Both the position numbers and the translations under genes were made by a program. This document shows positions 8,185 through 17,201 of a DNA stretch of 20,880 bases, one piece after another; within the stretch, counting starts at the first letter, position 1, and each line of letters starts with the position of its first letter. The notes beneath the pieces are model-generated. The model was not told the origin of the DNA. It saw nothing but the letters and a program-made list of their open reading frames with translations, and made no database searches. Origin of the DNA: CAZEIW01 sp964512305 (GTDB taxonomy: Bacteria > Pseudomonadota > Gammaproteobacteria > Burkholderiales > Burkholderiaceae_F); the NCBI GenBank assembly GCA_964512305.1, contig CAZEIW010000206.1:1-20880 (forward strand), given 5' to 3'.

Positions 8185-8200
8185 CCATCCATATGGATGG
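8185..8200. promoter_or_regulatory. Perfect 16 bp palindrome, probable CopG-regulator operator
   Basis: CCATCCATATGGATGG is its own reverse complement. It ends 18 bases upstream of the regulator's ATG. A further copy of the half-site CCATCC lies at 8174-8179, 11 bp from the left arm, i.e. one helical turn. Short palindromes with extra half-sites one turn apart are what ribbon-helix-helix dimers bind cooperatively. Autorepression is inferred. Confidence 0.6.
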
Positions 8201-8267
8201 CAGAAGTGTATCATGCCGGGCGTCCCCCGAGAGGACTGCCCACCGTTGCCCAGCTGGTTTGCGCCGA

Positions 8268-8612
8268 TCAGTGTCGGGGCCAGAAGTAGGCCGCGATCGA
8301 CACCGCCGCCGCGACTGTCGCCGCAACGAACGCGAGGAACGCCCATCGCGCGGAGTGGCTCGCTGCATCGGCGGCTTGGATCGCCGCAATCGCGGCCGTC
8401 TCGGCCCCAGTGGGCTCGCGCTGCCGCGACTCCCACTCCCGGGCTTCCCGCTCCGCCGTGCGTGCAGCCTCGTGTTCCTCGAGCCGGGCCCGAACGATTT
8501 CCACCGTCCGCGGATCGTTGCCGAAACGACCGTCGTCGAGTGCCTGTCTCAGTCCGCGTTCGCCGCCGTGCGCTTCCTCCCACGCGACGACCTCGTCTCG
8601 CGACTCAAACAT
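8268..8612 (-). CDS. Small tail-anchored protein of unknown function
   Basis: The protein has 114 residues and I do not recognise it. The ATG at 8612 has GAGG five bases upstream, which argues against a longer in-frame version reaching 8879 across the divergent gene's start. Residues 1-35 (MFESRDEVVAWEEAHGGERGLRQAL) are acidic and helical. Residues 38-68 are a highly charged Arg/Glu helix that could be a coiled coil. An alanine-rich linker follows, then one membrane helix at about 89-111 (WAFLAFVAATVAAAVSIAAYF) with a short WPRH end. This predicts a C-terminal anchor with the charged part in the cytoplasm. It is 101 bases upstream of the CopG gene on the same strand and divergent from the 385-residue membrane protein. 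Confidence 0.6.
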   Translation of the reverse strand: MFESRDEVVAWEEAHGGERGLRQALDDGRFGNDPRTVEIVRARLEEHEAARTAEREAREWESRQREPTGAETAAIAAIQAADAASHSARWAFLAFVAATVAAAVSIAAYFWPRH

Positions 8613-8751
8613 TTCGACCTCGCCATGAGCCTGCGCCGCGCGCAGTCTGTTTCGTCGTCCGTCCCGATGAACGTTGCACCGCCTGTTGCGGCGTTGTAGC
8701 ACGAGGCGGCCACTGTCACCCGTCGGTCCGTCTTTGCAAGAGACGAAAGGG

Positions 8752-8780
8752 TTGCCCTTCTCACGCGCAAAGACAACAAT
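8752..8780 (+). promoter_or_regulatory. Possible promoter of the 385-residue membrane-protein gene
   Basis: TTGCCC at 8752-8757, a 17-base spacer and AACAAT at 8775-8780 each match the consensus at four of six bases. The predicted start near 8787 leaves a leader of about 20 bases before the ATG at 8807. Confidence 0.35.
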
Positions 8781-8806
8781 GCGTTCCGATGATCGGGGAG
8801 GCGAAA

Positions 8807-9964
8807 ATGGAACAGAGCGCTCGACTCGAAGGGCCGCTCTGCGGTCCTTGGCGCCGCCCTGGAGGCCGAGGTACCGCACGCGCGGCTCGGTGCGCGGCGC
8901 TGGCCAGGCGCGCAGCGGTGGGATTCATCATCGCAATTGCGCCCGTACTCGCCCAGGGAGCGGCGGCTGCGAAGGAGGAATCGCCGGCAAAGTCAGATCT
9001 CAGTCGCTCCATAGAAATCCGCATCGAAACGTCCCGATTGCAGCCGACAGTCGGCTCGGGACTGGGTATTCAAGCGGAATTCCTGAACGAATCGGGCAGG
9101 ACGATCTACCTGACGGAGAGCAAGGTGGCGCTCATCCTGCCGCCCGAATTGCAGGGACCGTTTTCTTCCATATCCAGCTGGTGGGGGATGTTTCCGACCC
9201 AGCACACTTTCAAGGGGAAGGATCCGAGCGGGCAATCGACCGAGGAGAACTATGAAGGCGTTGTGACGCTGACGCCCGGCAGTTCCTACAGGATCATATG
9301 GTCGACAGGGCCCGACATCACTGCCGCGGAAGGGCCGCTGGGCTTCATCAAGAATATGTTCTTCGCAATGACGTCGGAACTCAACTTCGTGTTCTTCTCT
9401 CCGGGCGACTACAAGATTGCCGTCGTCGCACAGTACTGGACGTCGCCGGACCTCCGGGTTTCCGAATACCAGACCGCAACGCAGGCGGCAACCGTGCGGG
9501 TTGGCGCACCGCAGTCCGTGATCCTGTTCGGTTCGGCTCTCGGCGGACTCATTGCCTACTTCATTCTGCCGCGTACCTCTGTCGCCAGGCGCCGGAGGCT
9601 GACCCGCGACAAGGACGCCTTTTCCAGCGTCTATGTCCTTGTGGACATCAGTTCAATCGTCTTGAAAGGATTGGCCGCCGCTGTCGGAGCCATGCTGCTC
9701 AGCGCGATCGTGACGATCCTGCTCGCGCGGATTTCCGACACGCAGTTTCTCGTCCGCATCGCGATTGCGGACTTCTGGAGCGCAATCGCGGTGGGGTTTG
9801 TGGCGAACTACGTCGGTCTGAAGGTGTTCGAGAAGATCCTGGGCTTGAAGCAGGACCATGGGGGTGGCGATGCCCAGGCGGGTCAGCGAGTTGCGACCAA
9901 GACCGCGCCGGTTGCGGAGGAAGCCGCGCGCGCTGCTCCCCCGGAAGATCGAGCTCGATCCTGA
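8807..9964 (+). CDS. Membrane protein with periplasmic domain, unknown function
   Basis: The protein has 385 residues. The ATG at 8807 has a strong GGGGAGG (8795-8801) five bases upstream; the frame is open further upstream but that part is not convincing. A basic N-terminus leads to a hydrophobic segment at 36-55 (AVGFIIAIAPVLAQGAAAA), a signal peptide or first membrane helix. Residues about 68-232 look beta-rich (SIEIRIETSRL, GIQAEFLNESGRTIYL, GDYKIAVVAQYW) and resemble an immunoglobulin-like sandwich fold, probably periplasmic. Membrane helices follow at about 236-254, 283-307 and 312-345, then an Ala/Glu-rich tail. I know no family for it. It is divergent from the tail-anchored protein and convergent with tRNA-Asn 27 bases away. 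Confidence 0.65.
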   Translation: MEQSARLEGPLCGPWRRPGGRGTARAARCAALARRAAVGFIIAIAPVLAQGAAAAKEESPAKSDLSRSIEIRIETSRLQPTVGSGLGIQAEFLNESGRTIYLTESKVALILPPELQGPFSSISSWWGMFPTQHTFKGKDPSGQSTEENYEGVVTLTPGSSYRIIWSTGPDITAAEGPLGFIKNMFFAMTSELNFVFFSPGDYKIAVVAQYWTSPDLRVSEYQTATQAATVRVGAPQSVILFGSALGGLIAYFILPRTSVARRRRLTRDKDAFSSVYVLVDISSIVLKGLAAAVGAMLLSAIVTILLARISDTQFLVRIAIADFWSAIAVGFVANYVGLKVFEKILGLKQDHGGGDAQAGQRVATKTAPVAEEAARAAPPEDRARS

Positions 9965-9991
9965 GCGATGGGAACGGGCCCGTCGATTTTC

Positions 9992-10067
9992 TGGCTCCCC
10001 GACCTGGACTCGAACCAGGGACCTGCGGATTAACAGTCCGTCGCTCTACCGACTGAGCTATCGGGGA
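9992..10067 (-). tRNA. tRNA-Asn (GTT anticodon)
   Basis: On the minus strand a 76-base cloverleaf starts TCCCCGA and ends TCGGGGA-G-CCA, so the seven-pair acceptor stem is perfect and CCA is encoded. The D-arm (AGCTCAGTCGGTAGAGC), anticodon loop (CTGTTAA, anticodon GTT) and T-arm (GGTTCGAGTCC) are all standard. GTT reads asparagine codons. It is transcribed in the same direction as the aminotransferase gene upstream of it. Confidence 0.97.
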
Positions 10068-10078
10068 ATAAACGCGAA

Positions 10079-10084
10079 ATTATA
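10079..10084 (-). promoter_or_regulatory. -10 element of the tRNA-Asn promoter
   Basis: A perfect TATAAT on the minus strand lies 12 bases upstream of the mature tRNA 5' end. Transcription would begin a few bases before the tRNA. No good -35 is visible at the usual distance. Confidence 0.6.
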
Positions 10085-10136
10085 GCCAATCCACCGCCCG
10101 ACACGGCCGGAACGCGGGCCGATCCAGGCTCATCCC

Positions 10137-11345
10137 TCAGCGCCTCAGCACCGCGGCAATCGCGTCGCAGACGTAGTCGATGTTCTTCTCGTTGAGCGCC
10201 GCCACGCAGATCCGCCCGGTCGACACCGCATAGATGCCGTATTCGGTCTTCAGCCGCTCGACCTGCGCCGCGCTGAGTCCCGAATACGAGAACATTCCGC
10301 GCTGGCGCTCGACGAAGGCGAAATCGATCGGCACGCCGCGGCCGCGCAGCTTGTCGACCATGGCATGGCGCATCTTCTTGATCCGCTCGCGCATCCCGGC
10401 GAGCTCGGCTTCCCAGGTTGCGTGCAGCGCCGGGTCGGCAAGCACCGCGGCCACCAGCGCGCCACCGTGCGTGGGCGGGTTCGAGTAATTGGCCCGGATC
10501 ACGCGCTTCAACTGGCTCAGCACGCGGGCGGACTCGTCCTTGCCCGAGGTGACGATCGACAGCGCGCCGACGCGCTCGCCGTACAGCGAAAACGACTTCG
10601 AGAACGAGCTCGCGACGAGGAAATTGAGGCCGCGGGTGGCGAACAGCCGCACCGCGAAGCCGTCGGCGTCGATGCCGTCGCCGAAGCCCTGGTAGGCGAA
10701 GTCGAGGATCGGGATCAGGTTGCGGCCGGCGACGACCTCGACGATCGCGCGCCACTGGTCGGGGGTCGGGTCGACGCCGGTCGGGTTGTGACAGCAGGCG
10801 TGCAGGACGACGATGGTCCCGGGCTGTGCAGCAGACAGCGCAGACCGCATCGCCTCGAAGTTCAATCCGTGGCTGACGGCGTCGTAATAGGGATAGGTGC
10901 CGACCTTGAATCCGGCGGCCTCGAACAGCGCGCGGTGGTTCTCCCAGCTGGGGTCGCTGATCAGCACCGGGGCATCGGGCACAAGGCGCTTCAGAAGGCC
11001 GGCGCCGATGGTCAAGGCGCCGGTACCGCCGAGCGCCTGCGCGGTTACGACCCGGCCCGACGACACGAGCCCGGAATCGGCACCGAACAGGAGCTTCTGG
11101 ACCGCGCCGTCATAGGCGGCGATGCCATCGATCGGCAGGTATCCACGCGGCGTCGGCGCCTTCAGGCGTGCGGCCTCCGCCGTCCTGACCGATTCGAGCA
11201 GCGGAATTCTGCCGTCCTCGCCGAAATACACGCCGACGCCCAGATTGACCTTGGTGGGGCGTGGATCGGCGGCGAAGGCTTCGTTGAGCCCGAGGATCGG
11301 GTCCGCGGGGGCGAGTTCGACGTTAGTAAACAGCGCAGCGGTCAT
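10137..11345 (-). CDS. tyrB: Aromatic/aspartate-type amino acid aminotransferase
   Basis: This 402-residue class I, fold-type I PLP enzyme moves an amino group between an aromatic or acidic amino acid and 2-oxoglutarate. The PLP lysine is Lys250 in SSFSKSFSLYGERVG, and Arg258 binds the phosphate. Asn187 is in HNPTG, and Asp215 and Tyr218 are in DFAYQGFGDG. NLGVGVYFGEDG (34-45) and the C-terminal STGRICVAAL are typical of the AspC/TyrB branch. The assignment to TyrB rather than AspC is by general resemblance and the conserved divergent pairing with uvrB in betaproteobacteria. The ATG at 11345 fits family length; a TTG at 11381 would add 12 untypical residues. No strong Shine-Dalgarno is seen. 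Confidence 0.9.
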   Translation of the reverse strand: MTAALFTNVELAPADPILGLNEAFAADPRPTKVNLGVGVYFGEDGRIPLLESVRTAEAARLKAPTPRGYLPIDGIAAYDGAVQKLLFGADSGLVSSGRVVTAQALGGTGALTIGAGLLKRLVPDAPVLISDPSWENHRALFEAAGFKVGTYPYYDAVSHGLNFEAMRSALSAAQPGTIVVLHACCHNPTGVDPTPDQWRAIVEVVAGRNLIPILDFAYQGFGDGIDADGFAVRLFATRGLNFLVASSFSKSFSLYGERVGALSIVTSGKDESARVLSQLKRVIRANYSNPPTHGGALVAAVLADPALHATWEAELAGMRERIKKMRHAMVDKLRGRGVPIDFAFVERQRGMFSYSGLSAAQVERLKTEYGIYAVSTGRICVAALNEKNIDYVCDAIAAVLRR

Positions 11346-11417
11346 CTCGGCGGGTTTGCGGCGCAGCGAACCCGCGCGCAAAAGGGGTTGGAAATCGGGG
11401 GCTGGAAACCGGTTCGG

Positions 11418-11423
11418 ATTTTA
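11418..11423 (-). promoter_or_regulatory. Possible -10 of the aminotransferase gene
   Basis: TAAAAT on the minus strand, preceded by TGTG, matches TATAAT at five of six bases. It lies about 75 bases upstream of the aminotransferase ATG. No convincing -35 was found. Confidence 0.3.
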
Positions 11424-11522
11424 CACAGCGCAGCAATGCCGGCCCGCTTCCCCGGCGCTTGTCATCGGGGCAATGACGGGAACCGCCTCGCCGTCACGAA
11501 ATCAGGGGCGGCCCGTAAGCCA

Positions 11523-11551
11523 TTGATTTTTATGAACAGATTTGGTAACAA
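11523..11551 (+). promoter_or_regulatory. Possible uvrB promoter
   Basis: An AT-rich block at 11519-11576 stands out in the GC-rich gap. Within it TTGATT (11523-11528), a 17-base spacer and TAACAA (11546-11551) form a moderate promoter. TTGGTA (11542-11547) with an 18-base spacer to TAGGCT is an alternative. I did not find a clear LexA box of the CTGT-N8-ACAG type. Confidence 0.35.
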
Positions 11552-11584
11552 AAAGTAGTCAACACTAGGCTTTTTCGTGGTGCG

Positions 11585-13699
<2,115 letters not shown>

Positions 13700-13973
13700 A
13701 GCCGACCGTTAGGGTTCGAACGAGGCAATGGTCCCCTGTTTGCGGGTTCTTGTATTGCACGCCGGGGCGGCGGCGGGTCCAATCTACATCGCGCGCAGTC
13801 GTGGGCGGCTTGAACTTATGGGTCGCGCGCGGGTCATTCGTGTGTCGGGCTAATGGGACTTGATTAACTTGAGCTAAGCCGGAAATTCAGGGGAAGGACC
13901 GCGGGCCGTGGACGAGCGGCCCGCCATAACGGGGAGCACAGCGCGAACCCGTACCAGAAAGGCGCTTTTTCTT
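13700..13973 (+). other. Non-coding gap between uvrB and the phosphatase gene
   Basis: I found no convincing gene in these 274 bases. They hold a hairpin at 13901-13924. A weak promoter-like TTGATT at 13860-13865 has only AAATTC at a 17-base spacing. No uvrB terminator with a T-run is visible. Confidence 0.4.
13901..13924 (+). repeat. 8 bp GC inverted repeat upstream of the phosphatase gene
   Basis: GCGGGCCG at 13901-13908 pairs perfectly with CGGCCCGC at 13917-13924 around an eight-base loop. It sits about 50-73 bases before the ATG at 13974. No T-run follows directly. It may be a leader structure or a poor terminator. Confidence 0.45.
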
Positions 13974-14468
13974 ATGAACATAACGAAAATCCTGTTTGTT
14001 TGCATGGGCAACATCTGCCGGTCGCCGACTGCGCAGGGGGTCTTTCGCAAGATGGTCGCGGACGCCGGCCTGGACGCGAGCGTCCAGATCGACTCGGCCG
14101 GCACGCACGCGTACCACGTCGGCGAACCGCCGGACGTGCGCGCGCAGCAGGCCGCGAAGCGCCGCGGCTACGAGATCGGCGACCTCCGTGCGCGGCAGAT
14201 CACCCAGGACGATTTCCGCGACAACGACCTGATCCTGGCGATGGACTGGGAGAACCTGGCGCTGCTCCAGCAGCAGTGCCCGCGCGCGCACAAGCACAAG
14301 TTGCATCTGCTGATGCGCTTTGCCGGCGAGCACGACGCGGCCACGGTTCCCGATCCGTACTACGGCGGGCCGGAGGGCTTCAACACCGTGCTCGACTACG
14401 TCGAAGACGCCTGCCAGGGCTTGATCGAGGTGGTGCGCAAGCGGGCGACCATGTACGCGGCCGCCTAG
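13974..14468 (+). CDS. Low-molecular-weight protein tyrosine phosphatase
   Basis: The protein has 164 residues. The CX5R catalytic loop is at the N-terminus (FVCMGNICRSP; nucleophile Cys10, Arg16), and the general-acid Asp127 lies in PDPYYGG. Both match the LMW-PTP family, whose members dephosphorylate phosphotyrosine on cytoplasmic proteins. The ATG at 13974 is preceded by AAAGG 11 bases upstream. An in-frame start at 13908 would add 22 residues before the conserved beta strand and is unlikely. It lies directly upstream of the isc operon, as in other betaproteobacteria, but the isc operon has its own promoter. No Wzc-type tyrosine kinase or capsule gene is nearby, so the partner is unknown. 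Confidence 0.92.
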   Translation: MNITKILFVCMGNICRSPTAQGVFRKMVADAGLDASVQIDSAGTHAYHVGEPPDVRAQQAAKRRGYEIGDLRARQITQDDFRDNDLILAMDWENLALLQQQCPRAHKHKLHLLMRFAGEHDAATVPDPYYGGPEGFNTVLDYVEDACQGLIEVVRKRATMYAAA

Positions 14469-14503
14469 CGCAGGGTCGGGGAGTGGCTAATCCCCATTAA
14501 CGG

Positions 14504-14528
14504 ATAGTTGACCATCCTGGTCGGGATC
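14504..14528 (+). promoter_or_regulatory. IscR type-1-like binding site 1, over the -35
   Basis: The 25 bp begin ATAGTTGACC and carry GGTCGGGAT in the right half. The match to the published type-1 pattern (ATASYYGAC...GTCRRSTAT) covers nearly all of the left half and the GTCRRS part of the right half. The inner arms GACCA and TGGTC pair perfectly. It overlaps the -35 hexamer, so [2Fe-2S]-IscR bound here would block RNA polymerase. Confidence 0.65.
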
Positions 14529-14536
14529 CCTAGAAT
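14508..14536 (+). promoter_or_regulatory. isc operon sigma-70 promoter
   Basis: TTGACC at 14508-14513 (five of six), a 17-base spacer and TAGAAT at 14531-14536 (five of six) make the best promoter in the window. The predicted start is near 14543, giving a leader of about 80 bases before iscR. It should drive iscR through iscX. Confidence 0.8.
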
Positions 14537-14559
14537 ACCCGAGGTAATCGGTCGGGATT
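14535..14559 (+). promoter_or_regulatory. IscR type-1-like binding site 2, over -10 and start
   Basis: The site begins ATACCCGA and ends GGTCGGGATT, with arms CCCGA (14538-14542) and TCGGG (14552-14556). It starts exactly 31 bp after site 1, i.e. on the same face of the helix. Tandem IscR sites on the isc promoter are known from E. coli. Confidence 0.55.
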
Positions 14560-14576
14560 GGGGGTTTCGAGGACGG

Positions 14577-14602
14577 AAACCCACCATTCCTGGTGGGTTT
14601 TT
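14577..14602 (+). terminator. Intrinsic terminator hairpin in the isc leader
   Basis: AAACCCACCA (14577-14586) pairs perfectly with TGGTGGGTTT (14591-14600) around TTCC, and five Ts run from 14598 to 14602. This is a textbook intrinsic terminator. It lies downstream of the predicted isc start site and only 21 bases before the iscR ATG. It could end read-through from the phosphatase gene, attenuate the isc operon, or act as a leader stabiliser. Confidence 0.75.
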
Positions 14603-14623
14603 CGCAACGGGAGAGGCACTTCT

Positions 14624-15121
14624 ATGCGACTCACAACCAAAGGGCGGTTCGCGGTCACCGCCATGATCGACCTCGGGCTGCGCCAGCACAAAGGCCCGGT
14701 CACGCTGGCCGGAATCAGCCAGCGTCAACGGATCTCGCTGTCTTACCTCGAACAACTGTTCGCGAAGCTGCGCCGGCACGGGCTGGTCGAAAGCACCCGC
14801 GGGCCCGGAGGGGGCTATACGCTGGGTAAGGCCATGACCGATGTCTCGGTGGCCGACATCATCTTCGCGGTCGATGAACCCCTTGATGCGACTCAGTGCG
14901 GCGGTCGCGAGAATTGCGACAATGACCAGCGCTGCATGACGCACGAGCTGTGGGCGAGCCTGAACCGGCACATGGTCGACTATCTCGATTCGGTGTCGCT
15001 GCACGATCTGGTCGAGCAGCAAAAGGCGAAGGAAAAGGCGAAGGCGGGGCAGCCTCAACCGGCACCGGTGGTGCAGGAGGGGCGCTGGGCGCCGGCCACC
15101 GACAAGACGACGGTCGGCTAG
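14624..15121 (+). CDS. iscR: Fe-S cluster-sensing transcriptional regulator IscR
   Basis: The protein has 165 residues and belongs to the Rrf2 family. It starts MRLTTKGRFAVTAMIDL, the winged-helix N-terminus, with the recognition helix and wing in SLSYLEQLFAKLRRHGLVESTRGPGGGY. The [2Fe-2S] ligands Cys92, Cys98, Cys104 and His107 fall at exactly the E. coli positions. With a cluster it represses the isc promoter at type-1 sites; without one it regulates type-2 sites. AGAGG lies seven bases before the ATG. It is the first gene of the operon and is 14 bases from iscS. The two upstream type-1-like sites support autorepression. The C-terminal tail (about 140-165) is a low-complexity Lys/Ala/Pro stretch. 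Confidence 0.97.
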   Translation: MRLTTKGRFAVTAMIDLGLRQHKGPVTLAGISQRQRISLSYLEQLFAKLRRHGLVESTRGPGGGYTLGKAMTDVSVADIIFAVDEPLDATQCGGRENCDNDQRCMTHELWASLNRHMVDYLDSVSLHDLVEQQKAKEKAKAGQPQPAPVVQEGRWAPATDKTTVG

Positions 15122-15135
15122 GAGGGTTCTGCTTG

Positions 15136-16344
15136 ATGCGGCTTCCAATCTACCTCGACTACTCGGCGACCACGCCGGTCGACCCGCGCGTGGTCGACCG
15201 GATGGTCCCGTACCTGAATTCGCATTTCGGCAACCCGGCGTCGCGCAGCCACGCGTTCGGCTGGGATGCGGAGAAGGCGGTCGAAACCGCGCGCGAGCAG
15301 GTGGCCGAACTGGTGCATGCCGACCCGCGCGAGATCATCTGGACCTCCGGAGCCACCGAGTCGATCAACCTGGCCTTGAAGGGAGCGGCCCACTTCTACA
15401 AGGACAAGGGGCGCCACCTCGTCACGGTGAAGACCGAGCACAAGGCCACGCTCGACACGATGCGCGAGCTCGAGCGCGAGGGCTGGCAGGTCACGTATCT
15501 GGACGTCGACGACAAGGGCATGCTCGACCTCGAGCGGTTCACCGCCGCACTGAGGCCCGACACCGTCCTGGCCTCCGTGATGTTCGTGAACAACGAGATC
15601 GGGGTGATCCAGGACATCGCGGCGCTGGCGGAGGTCTGCCGCGGCCGCGGCATCGTCTTCCACGTCGACGCGGCGCAGGCGACCGGCAAGCTGCCGATCG
15701 ACCTCGAAAGCCTGAGGGTCGACCTGATGTCGTTCTCGGCGCACAAGACCTACGGTCCCAAGGGCGTGGGCGCGCTGTACGTGCGGCGCAAGCCGCGCGT
15801 GCGGCTGGAGGCGCAGATACACGGCGGCGGCCACGAGCGCGGACTGCGCTCGGGCACCCTGCCGACGCACCAGATCGTGGGCATGGGCGAGGCCTTTCGC
15901 CTCGCCCGGCTCGAGATGGCGGGCGAGATCGAGCGCGTTCGCGCGCTGCGCGACCGGCTGTGGTCGGGCCTGCGGCGGATCGAGGAGGTCTACCTCAACG
16001 GCGACGTGGAGCGCCGGGTCGCGCACAACCTGAACGTCAGCTTCAATTTCGTCGAGGGCGAATCGCTGATCATGGCGGTCAAGGACATCGCCGTGTCTTC
16101 CGGTTCCGCGTGCACCTCGGCCAGCCTGGAGCCGTCGTACGTGCTGCGGGCGCTGGGGCGCAGCGACGAGCTGGCGCACAGCTCGATCCGCTTCTCGGTG
16201 GGCCGTTTCACGACCCAGGAAGAGGTCGACTTCGCGGCCGAGCTGATCACGCGCAAGGTGGGCAAGCTGCGCGAGATGTCGCCGCTCTGGGAAATGCATC
16301 TCGAGGGCATCGATCTGAATTCGGTACAGTGGGCCGCTCACTGA
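15136..16344 (+). CDS. iscS: Cysteine desulfurase IscS
   Basis: The protein has 402 residues (E. coli 404). It is a fold-type I PLP enzyme that converts cysteine to alanine and carries the sulfur as a persulfide to IscU and other acceptors. His102 lies in the TEHKATLDT motif. The PLP lysine is Lys204 in SFSAHKTYGPKG. The persulfide Cys326 is in the mobile loop SSGSACTSASLEPSYVLRALG, which is the long-loop type typical of IscS rather than NifS or SufS. The C-terminus is typical of the IscU-binding end. AGGAGGG overlaps the iscR stop codon and lies nine bases before the ATG, so the two genes are probably translationally linked. No residue is missing. Confidence 0.98.
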   Translation: MRLPIYLDYSATTPVDPRVVDRMVPYLNSHFGNPASRSHAFGWDAEKAVETAREQVAELVHADPREIIWTSGATESINLALKGAAHFYKDKGRHLVTVKTEHKATLDTMRELEREGWQVTYLDVDDKGMLDLERFTAALRPDTVLASVMFVNNEIGVIQDIAALAEVCRGRGIVFHVDAAQATGKLPIDLESLRVDLMSFSAHKTYGPKGVGALYVRRKPRVRLEAQIHGGGHERGLRSGTLPTHQIVGMGEAFRLARLEMAGEIERVRALRDRLWSGLRRIEEVYLNGDVERRVAHNLNVSFNFVEGESLIMAVKDIAVSSGSACTSASLEPSYVLRALGRSDELAHSSIRFSVGRFTTQEEVDFAAELITRKVGKLREMSPLWEMHLEGIDLNSVQWAAH

Positions 16345-16360
16345 AAGGCGAGGCGAATCC

Positions 16361-16789
16361 ATGTCTTACAGCGACAAAGTCGTCGATCACTACGAGAACC
16401 CGCGCAACGTCGGTTCGTTCGACCGCAACGACGATTCGGTCGGAACCGGGATGGTGGGCGCGCCGGCCTGCGGCGACGTGATGAAGCTGCAGATCAGGGT
16501 CAACGAGCAGGGCGTCATTGAGGATGCCCGCTTCAAGACCTACGGTTGCGGGTCGGCGATCGCATCCAGCTCGCTGGTGACCGAGTGGGTCAAAGGCAAG
16601 ACGCTCGACCAGGCGATGCAGATCAAGAACACGCAGATCGCCGAGGAACTGGCGCTGCCGCCGGTCAAGATCCACTGCTCGATCCTGGCCGAGGACGCGA
16701 TCAAGGCCGCGATCAGCGACTATCGCAACAAGCGCGACCATGAGTCTGGCGCGGAACAACCCGCCGCCGCGCAGCGGGCTGCGGCCTGA
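16361..16789 (+). CDS. iscU: Fe-S cluster assembly scaffold IscU
   Basis: The protein has 142 residues. The cluster ligands Cys37, Asp39, Cys63, His105 and Cys106 are in APACGDV, YGCGSA and KIHCSI. LPPVK at 99-103 is the HscA recognition motif. These positions match E. coli IscU. It builds a [2Fe-2S] cluster on sulfur from IscS and passes it on with HscB and HscA. The last 15 residues are an Ala/Gln tail longer than in E. coli. GAGG precedes the ATG, and the gene follows iscS by 16 bases. Confidence 0.98.
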   Translation: MSYSDKVVDHYENPRNVGSFDRNDDSVGTGMVGAPACGDVMKLQIRVNEQGVIEDARFKTYGCGSAIASSSLVTEWVKGKTLDQAMQIKNTQIAEELALPPVKIHCSILAEDAIKAAISDYRNKRDHESGAEQPAAAQRAAA

Positions 16790-16807
16790 CCGGGAGGAAC
16801 GGACTAA

Positions 16808-17131
16808 ATGGCAGTGACGGTAACCGAACGGGCGGCCAGGCACATCGCCGACTACCTTACCCGGCGCGGCAAGGGTGTCGGGCTGCGCCTGGGAGTGCGG
16901 ACGAGCGGCTGCTCGGGAATGGCGTACAAGCTCGAATACGCGGACGCGGTCAATCCGGACGACCAGCTGTTCGAGATGCACGGCATCAAGGTGCTGGTCG
17001 ACCCGAAGAGCCTGGCCTACATCGACGGCACCGAGCTCGACTTCGTGCGCGAAGGGCTCAACGAAGGCTTCCGGTTCAACAATCCCAACGAGAAGGACCG
17101 CTGCGGCTGCGGCGAGTCTTTCCGGGTCTGA
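16808..17131 (+). CDS. iscA: A-type Fe-S carrier IscA
   Basis: The protein has 107 residues, the same as E. coli IscA. The three conserved cysteines are Cys35 (SGCSGMAY), Cys99 and Cys101 (RCGCGESF). This A-type carrier receives clusters from IscU and delivers them to apo-proteins, mainly [4Fe-4S] targets. The gene begins 18 bases after iscU with a GGGAGGAA-type ribosome-binding site in between. Confidence 0.97.
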   Translation: MAVTVTERAARHIADYLTRRGKGVGLRLGVRTSGCSGMAYKLEYADAVNPDDQLFEMHGIKVLVDPKSLAYIDGTELDFVREGLNEGFRFNNPNEKDRCGCGESFRV

Positions 17132-17201
17132 GGCGTTTGCGCGGCGGGCCGGCGCACCTCGGGTGCGGCGGGTTCGCTGCGGCTGCCAGCACAGTTCCGC
17201 C

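Noticed and set aside
8102..8806. In-frame upstream extension of the 385-residue membrane protein
   Set aside because: It crosses two minus-strand genes, while a strong GGGGAGG sits right before the ATG at 8807.
9974..9983. ACGGGCCCGT palindrome after the membrane-protein gene
   Set aside because: It has no loop to form a normal hairpin and is short, so it is not called as a terminator even though TTTT follows a few bases later.
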